The notes below the pieces were generated by a model. That model worked only from the letters and a program-made list of their open reading frames with translations, was not told the DNA's origin and did no database searches. A stretch of DNA of 64,000 bases from positions 550,696 to 614,695 of the forward strand of contig NZ_KQ948992.1 in NCBI RefSeq assembly GCF_001514265.1, read 5' to 3'. Origin of the DNA: Streptomyces resistomycificus. GTDB taxonomy: Bacteria > Actinomycetota > Actinomycetes > Streptomycetales > Streptomycetaceae. The translations under genes were made by a program, and so were the position numbers. Shown piece after piece: positions 61,016 to 64,000 of this stretch (position 1 is the first letter of the stretch; the number at the start of each line of letters is the position of its first letter).

Positions 61016-61099
61016 GCCCGGATGGTGGAATGCAGACACGGCGAGCTTAAACCTCGCTGCCCCTTCGCGGGCGTGCCGGTTCAAGTCCGGCTCCGGGCA
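61016..61099 (+). tRNA. bldA: tRNA-Leu (anticodon UAA), bldA
   Basis: An 84-base class II tRNA. The acceptor stem GCCCGGA pairs with UCCGGGC, discriminator A at 61099, CCA not encoded. The anticodon stem GCGAG/CUCGC encloses loop CUUAAAC, anticodon UAA, which reads the rare codon UUA. A long variable arm and T loop GGUUCAAGUCC are present. In Streptomyces this single tRNA-Leu(UAA) is bldA, the developmental switch required for aerial growth and antibiotic production (established knowledge). Its position before pobA agrees with what I recall of S. coelicolor. Confidence 0.96.
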
Positions 61100-61121
61100 C
61101 TTCCGACACCTGCACCCTCCA

Positions 61122-61134
61122 TTGAAGACTTCAA
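61122..61134. promoter_or_regulatory. TTGAAG-A-CTTCAA palindrome after bldA
   Basis: A 13-base perfect palindrome 23 bases beyond bldA and 116 bases before pobA. It shares the GAAG/CTTC core with the larger inverted repeat at 61188-61207 and may be a second site for the same regulator. Confidence 0.4.
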
Positions 61135-61187
61135 CCGCATGACCGTTGACAGCGGGCGTATGCCGTCGGAGACTCACGTCAGGAAGT

Positions 61188-61207
61188 TGGTGAAGAAAAC
61201 TTCACCA
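61188..61207. promoter_or_regulatory. Inverted repeat TGGTGAAG-AAAA-CTTCACCA, candidate pobA operator
   Basis: Perfect 8-bp arms around AAAA, 43 bases upstream of the pobA ATG, a position suited to a repressor or activator of the IclR, MarR or GntR type. No regulator gene is adjacent within the window. Confidence 0.6.
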
Positions 61208-61249
61208 CGCGAACGCCGTGACGCACACGCGAACAGAGAGGCGGGGTCG

Positions 61250-62422
61250 ATGCGCACCACCGTCGGCATCATCGGAGCGGGCCCCTCGGGACTCCTCCTC
61301 GCCCGGCTGCTGCACAACGCCGGCATCGACTCGGTCGTCCTGGAGAGCCGCGACCGCTCCTACGTCGAGCAGCGACAGCGGGCCGGAATCCTCGAACAGG
61401 GCACGGTGGACGTGCTGCGCGCGGCCGGCGCAGGGGACCGCATGGACCGCGAGGGCCTGCGCCACGACGGCATCGAGCTGCGGTACGCCAGGCAGCGCCA
61501 CCGCGTCGACTTCCCCGCCCTCACCGGCGGCCGGTCCGTGATGGTCTACGCCCAGACGGAGGTGTGCAAGGACCTCATCGCGCTCCAGCTCAAGGAGGGG
61601 GGCCCGCTGCTGTTCGAGGCGGAGGCGCTGGCCGTCGAGGGCGCCGACACCGACAGCCCGCGCGTCCGCTTCCGGCACGAGGGGGTCGAGGACGTCCTGG
61701 AGTGCGACTACGTCGTCGGCTGCGACGGCTTCTGGGGAGTCGCCCGGCAGGCGATACCCGCCGAGCTGACCCGCATCTTCGAACGGACGTACCCCTTCGG
61801 GTGGCTCGGCATCCTCGCCGACGTCCCGCCCTCCCACGACGAGCTGGTCTACGCCCACCACGACCGCGGTTTCGCCCTGCTGTCCATGCGCTCCCCGTCC
61901 GTCTCGCGTCTCTACCTCCAGGTGCCCGAGGGCACCGACGCCGAGGCGTGGAGCGACGACGACATCTGGGCGGAGCTGGAGCGGCGCTTCGAGACCGCCG
62001 ACGGCTGGCGCCTGGAGCGCGGCCCGATCACCCAGAAGTCGGTCACCCCGATGCGCTCCCACGTCCACGAGCCCATGCGGCACGGCCGCCTCTTCCTGGC
62101 CGGGGACGCGGCCCACATCGTGCCGCCCACCGGCGCCAAGGGCCTCAACCTCGCCGTCGGGGACGTCGTCACCTTCGCCCGGGCCCTGACGCACGAGCGG
62201 CAGACCGGTTCGGCGGAACTGCTCGACGCGTACTCGCCGACCTGTCTGCGCCGCGTCTGGCAGGCCGAGCGCTTCTCCTACGACATGACGACCCTGCTGC
62301 ACCGCGCCCCCGACGCCACCCCCTTCGAGGACCGCCTCCGGCTGGCCCGGCTGGAGCGGCTGGCGTCCTCCCGGGCCGCCGAGACCGAGCTCGCCGAGGC
62401 GTACACGGGGTTCCCGTTCTGA
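61250..62422 (+). CDS. pobA: 4-hydroxybenzoate 3-monooxygenase (p-hydroxybenzoate hydroxylase)
   Basis: A 390-residue FAD-dependent aromatic hydroxylase that converts 4-hydroxybenzoate to protocatechuate, feeding the beta-ketoadipate pathway. The FAD dinucleotide motif is VGIIGAGPSGLLLARLL; YVEQRQRAGILEQGTVDVLR is highly specific for PobA; the DG motif is VVGCDGFWGVAR; the second FAD motif is GRLFLAGDAAHIVPPTGAKG. Length is as usual. GAGGCGGGG precedes the ATG. Regulation is suggested by the inverted repeats at 61122 and 61188. It lies just downstream of bldA, same strand. Confidence 0.95.
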   Translation: MRTTVGIIGAGPSGLLLARLLHNAGIDSVVLESRDRSYVEQRQRAGILEQGTVDVLRAAGAGDRMDREGLRHDGIELRYARQRHRVDFPALTGGRSVMVYAQTEVCKDLIALQLKEGGPLLFEAEALAVEGADTDSPRVRFRHEGVEDVLECDYVVGCDGFWGVARQAIPAELTRIFERTYPFGWLGILADVPPSHDELVYAHHDRGFALLSMRSPSVSRLYLQVPEGTDAEAWSDDDIWAELERRFETADGWRLERGPITQKSVTPMRSHVHEPMRHGRLFLAGDAAHIVPPTGAKGLNLAVGDVVTFARALTHERQTGSAELLDAYSPTCLRRVWQAERFSYDMTTLLHRAPDATPFEDRLRLARLERLASSRAAETELAEAYTGFPF

Positions 62423-62572
62423 GCCGCCCCTCCGTGGCCGGGAATCGCCGGGCCGCGTAGCGTGTTGCGGAACACGACGAGGGAAAGATCCTCCCCAAGC
62501 ACTAGGGTCATTCCTTTGCCTACCTATTACTCTTGAGCCAAGGCCCACACAGGGTGGCCATGGAGGAGTGAA

Positions 62573-63469
62573 ATGAGGAGCAGCAACCCGGTCTTCTCGC
62601 GACGGGGGTTCAGCCGCGACAACGGCTACGCGGGCTTCAACACCGCGCCGCAGGCCGGGGGCGCCGCTGTAGGCACGCAGGCCAACCCGTACGCGCAGCC
62701 GCAGGCCGGCAACCCGTACGCGCAGAACCCTTACGCGCAGCAGGACCTACAGCAGGGCGCACCGCCCCAGGCCCCGGTCACCACCGGCCGGATGACGATC
62801 GACGACGTCATCCTGCGCACCGGCACCACGCTCGGCGTCCTGATCGTCACGGCCGCGCTCGCCTGGGCGCTGCTGCCGGTCGACGACGCGAACATCGGCC
62901 GGTCCTACGGCATCGGTATCGGTGCCGCGCTGATCGGCATGGTCCTGGCCTTCGTACAGTCCTTCAAGCGCAAGGCCTCGCCCGCGCTGATCCTGACGTA
63001 CGCGGCCTTCGAGGGCGTCTTCCTCGGCGTCCTGTCCAACATCGTCGACAGCCGCATCGCCGACGGCGCGGCCATGCAGGCCGTCATCGGCACCATGGCG
63101 GTCTTCGCCGGTGTGCTGGTGGCGTACAAGGCCGGCTGGATCCGCGTCAACCGCCGGTTCTACGGCTTCGTGATGGCGGCCGCGCTCGGCTTCGTCCTGC
63201 TGATGATGGTGAACCTGCTGTTCGCCGTCTTCGGCGGCGGTGACGGCCTCGGCTTCCGCAGCGGCCCGCTCGGCGTCATCTTCGGCGTCGTCGGCATCCT
63301 GCTCGGCGCCTGCTTCCTCGCCCTGGACTTCAAGCAGGTCGAGGACGGCGTCGCGTACGGCGCGCCCCGCGAGGAGGCGTGGCTGGCGGCCTTCGGGCTG
63401 ACGCTGACGCTGGTGTGGATCTACATGGAGTTCCTGAGGATCATCGCGATCCTCAACAGCAGCGACTGA
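62573..63469 (+). CDS. Bax inhibitor-1/YccA-family membrane protein
   Basis: A 298-residue protein. The cytoplasmic N-terminus has Asn-Pro-Tyr-Ala-Gln repeats (ANPYAQPQAGNPYAQNPYAQ) typical of actinobacterial members. Seven hydrophobic helices follow, including TTLGVLIVTAALAWALLPV, SPALILTYAAFEGVFLGVLS, and FGLTLTLVWIYMEFLRIIAI, with the DFKQVEDGVAYGAPREEAWL signature of the BI-1 pore (paired acidic residues). BI-1 proteins are calcium leak channels; the role in Streptomyces is unknown. GAGGAG precedes the ATG. Confidence 0.93.
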   Translation: MRSSNPVFSRRGFSRDNGYAGFNTAPQAGGAAVGTQANPYAQPQAGNPYAQNPYAQQDLQQGAPPQAPVTTGRMTIDDVILRTGTTLGVLIVTAALAWALLPVDDANIGRSYGIGIGAALIGMVLAFVQSFKRKASPALILTYAAFEGVFLGVLSNIVDSRIADGAAMQAVIGTMAVFAGVLVAYKAGWIRVNRRFYGFVMAAALGFVLLMMVNLLFAVFGGGDGLGFRSGPLGVIFGVVGILLGACFLALDFKQVEDGVAYGAPREEAWLAAFGLTLTLVWIYMEFLRIIAILNSSD

Positions 63470-63487
63470 CACCCGCCGCGGTAGTCG

Positions 63488-63523
63488 CGAAGGGGCCCCG
63501 GGTCACGACCCGGGGCCCCTTCG
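63488..63523. terminator. Terminator between the BI-1 and DUF4287 genes
   Basis: A 16-bp perfect stem (63488-63503 with 63508-63523) and CACG loop, between convergent genes. Confidence 0.88.
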
Positions 63524-63541
63524 TCGTGTCGTGGTGCGCGC

Positions 63542-63772
63542 CTAGGCGAATTTGCGCGCCGCCCTCCTCAGGTCGTACTCGTGGATGATCGCCTTCGCGT
63601 GGCCGTACGCGAGGTTGTGTTCGTGGCGGAGCCAGCTGACCTTCTCCTCGAAGCGGAAGAGTGAGGGGCCTTCTTCGACGGTGCGGAGCCAGTCGGAGAC
63701 TTCACGACCGGTGCAGTGGGGGATACGGGCGAGCATGTTGCGGTGGGTCTCCTCGGAGAGGACGTGGGACAT
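63542..63772 (-). CDS. DUF4287-like small protein
   Basis: A 76-residue soluble protein: RNMLARIPHCTGREVSDWLR, then RFEEKVSWLRHEHNLAYGHA and AIIHEYDLRRAARKFA. The R-IP..TG-W and WLR.EH.L..GHA.AI.HE patterns are those of DUF4287, sometimes annotated as helicase-associated or hypothetical; function unknown. GGAGG lies six bases before the ATG at 63772. The longer open frame above it overlaps the promoter of the divergent gene and has no support. Confidence 0.85.
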   Translation of the reverse strand: MSHVLSEETHRNMLARIPHCTGREVSDWLRTVEEGPSLFRFEEKVSWLRHEHNLAYGHAKAIIHEYDLRRAARKFA

Positions 63773-63839
63773 CGGCGCCTCCGGACGCAAAAGGGATGTA
63801 AGCCGGTCCTTCAGGTCACCGTGCCTGAGCGTTCGCCCG

Positions 63840-63870
63840 TTGGCAACAGTCTCGGTGCGACGCGTAGGCT
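63840..63870 (+). promoter_or_regulatory. Promoter of the truncated gene, leaderless type
   Basis: TTGGCA (63840-63845), a 19-base spacer and TAGGCT (63865-63870). The GTG start is at 63877, seven bases beyond the -10 box, so the transcript should begin at or next to the start codon. Confidence 0.5.
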
Positions 63871-63876
63871 CGCGCC

Positions 63877-64000
63877 GTGGTGGATACGACGCGTCTGACC
63901 CAAGCGGTGGATCACTTTGCCGATCGTCTTCGGGCGGCGCCGCAGAGCCGGTTGCAACGAGGGGCCGCCGCCGAGGCACTGGGGCTGGCGAGGGAGTTCG
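63877..64000 (+). CDS. Truncated gene of unknown function (N-terminus only)
   Basis: The first ~41 codons of a gene cut by the window edge. It starts GTG GTG; the peptide reads VVDTTRLTQAVDHFADRLRA, then APQSRLQRGAAAEALGLARE, an amphipathic helical region. No family can be assigned from this fragment. The nearby -10 box suggests leaderless translation, which could use either GTG (63877 or 63880). Divergent from the DUF4287 gene. Confidence 0.7.
   Translation, partial: MVDTTRLTQAVDHFADRLRAAPQSRLQRGAAAEALGLAREF

Noticed and set aside
61188..61207. Inverted repeat before pobA as a Rex operator
   Set aside because: The GTGAA and TTCAC halves are six bases apart, not four as in Rex sites, and the gene is catabolic rather than respiratory.

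Overview
The window is a gene-dense, very GC-rich piece of an actinomycete chromosome, almost certainly Streptomyces. The evidence is the third-position G/C bias, GTG/TTG starts, TAGGCT-type -10 boxes, Rpf-type muralytic enzymes, a DivIVA-like coiled-coil protein, a class E sortase substrate, and a tRNA-Leu with anticodon UAA that matches the developmental tRNA bldA. From memory, not from a search, the gene order resembles the S. coelicolor segment from about SCO3136 (galK) down to about SCO3082. No prophage, insertion sequence, CRISPR array or complete antibiotic cluster was seen.

Layout. 1-5.4 kb: galK end, acetyltransferase, LuxR-type response regulator, MarR regulator beside a Tam-like methyltransferase with a tandem palindromic operator between them, and a fatty-acid desaturase/TetR operon with its own tandem operator. 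5.6-14 kb: PEP carboxylase (ppc), an LAxTG surface protein, then a reverse-strand housekeeping block pth, rplY, prs, glmU and tRNA-Gln. 14.5-15.8 kb: histidine kinase. 16.0-21.5 kb: the most unusual region, four genes that combine or pair toxin-type enzyme domains (two deaminase folds, one WHH nuclease) with immunity-type domains (SUKH-3, SUKH-1, Imm35/YrhB, SUKH-4), without visible secretion signals. 21.7-28.3 kb: coiled-coil protein preceded by a three-arm inverted-repeat structure, acetate-type symporter with DUF485 partner, small membrane proteins, MFS pump. 28.7-35.8 kb: MacB/LolCDE-like ABC pair and mfd. 36-48 kb: secreted HNH nuclease, acetyltransferase, two exported proteins, an atypical N6-methylase-like protein with 18-bp-spaced GTTCAC motifs, Ser/Thr kinase, SurA-like lipoprotein, mazG, cytochrome P450. 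48-54 kb: two Rpf-type cell-wall hydrolases, the second behind a c-di-AMP (ydaO) riboswitch, then eno, divIC, DUF501, ppx. 54-64 kb: ndh behind two Rex-like operators, cfa, a second ABC pair paralogous to the first, bldA, pobA, a Bax-inhibitor-like membrane protein, a DUF4287 protein and a truncated gene at the edge.

Functional themes: central metabolism and respiration (ppc, eno, ndh with redox control), envelope growth and spore germination (glmU, divIC, Rpf proteins under c-di-AMP), lipid modification (desaturase, cfa), translation (pth, rplY, bldA, tRNA-Gln), and a conserved-looking but functionally unexplained deaminase/nuclease/SUKH locus, which is the best candidate here for an undescribed system. 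Family names come from reading sequences by eye; no search was run. Starts were chosen from Shine-Dalgarno position, overlaps and family N-termini, and several remain ambiguous as stated.
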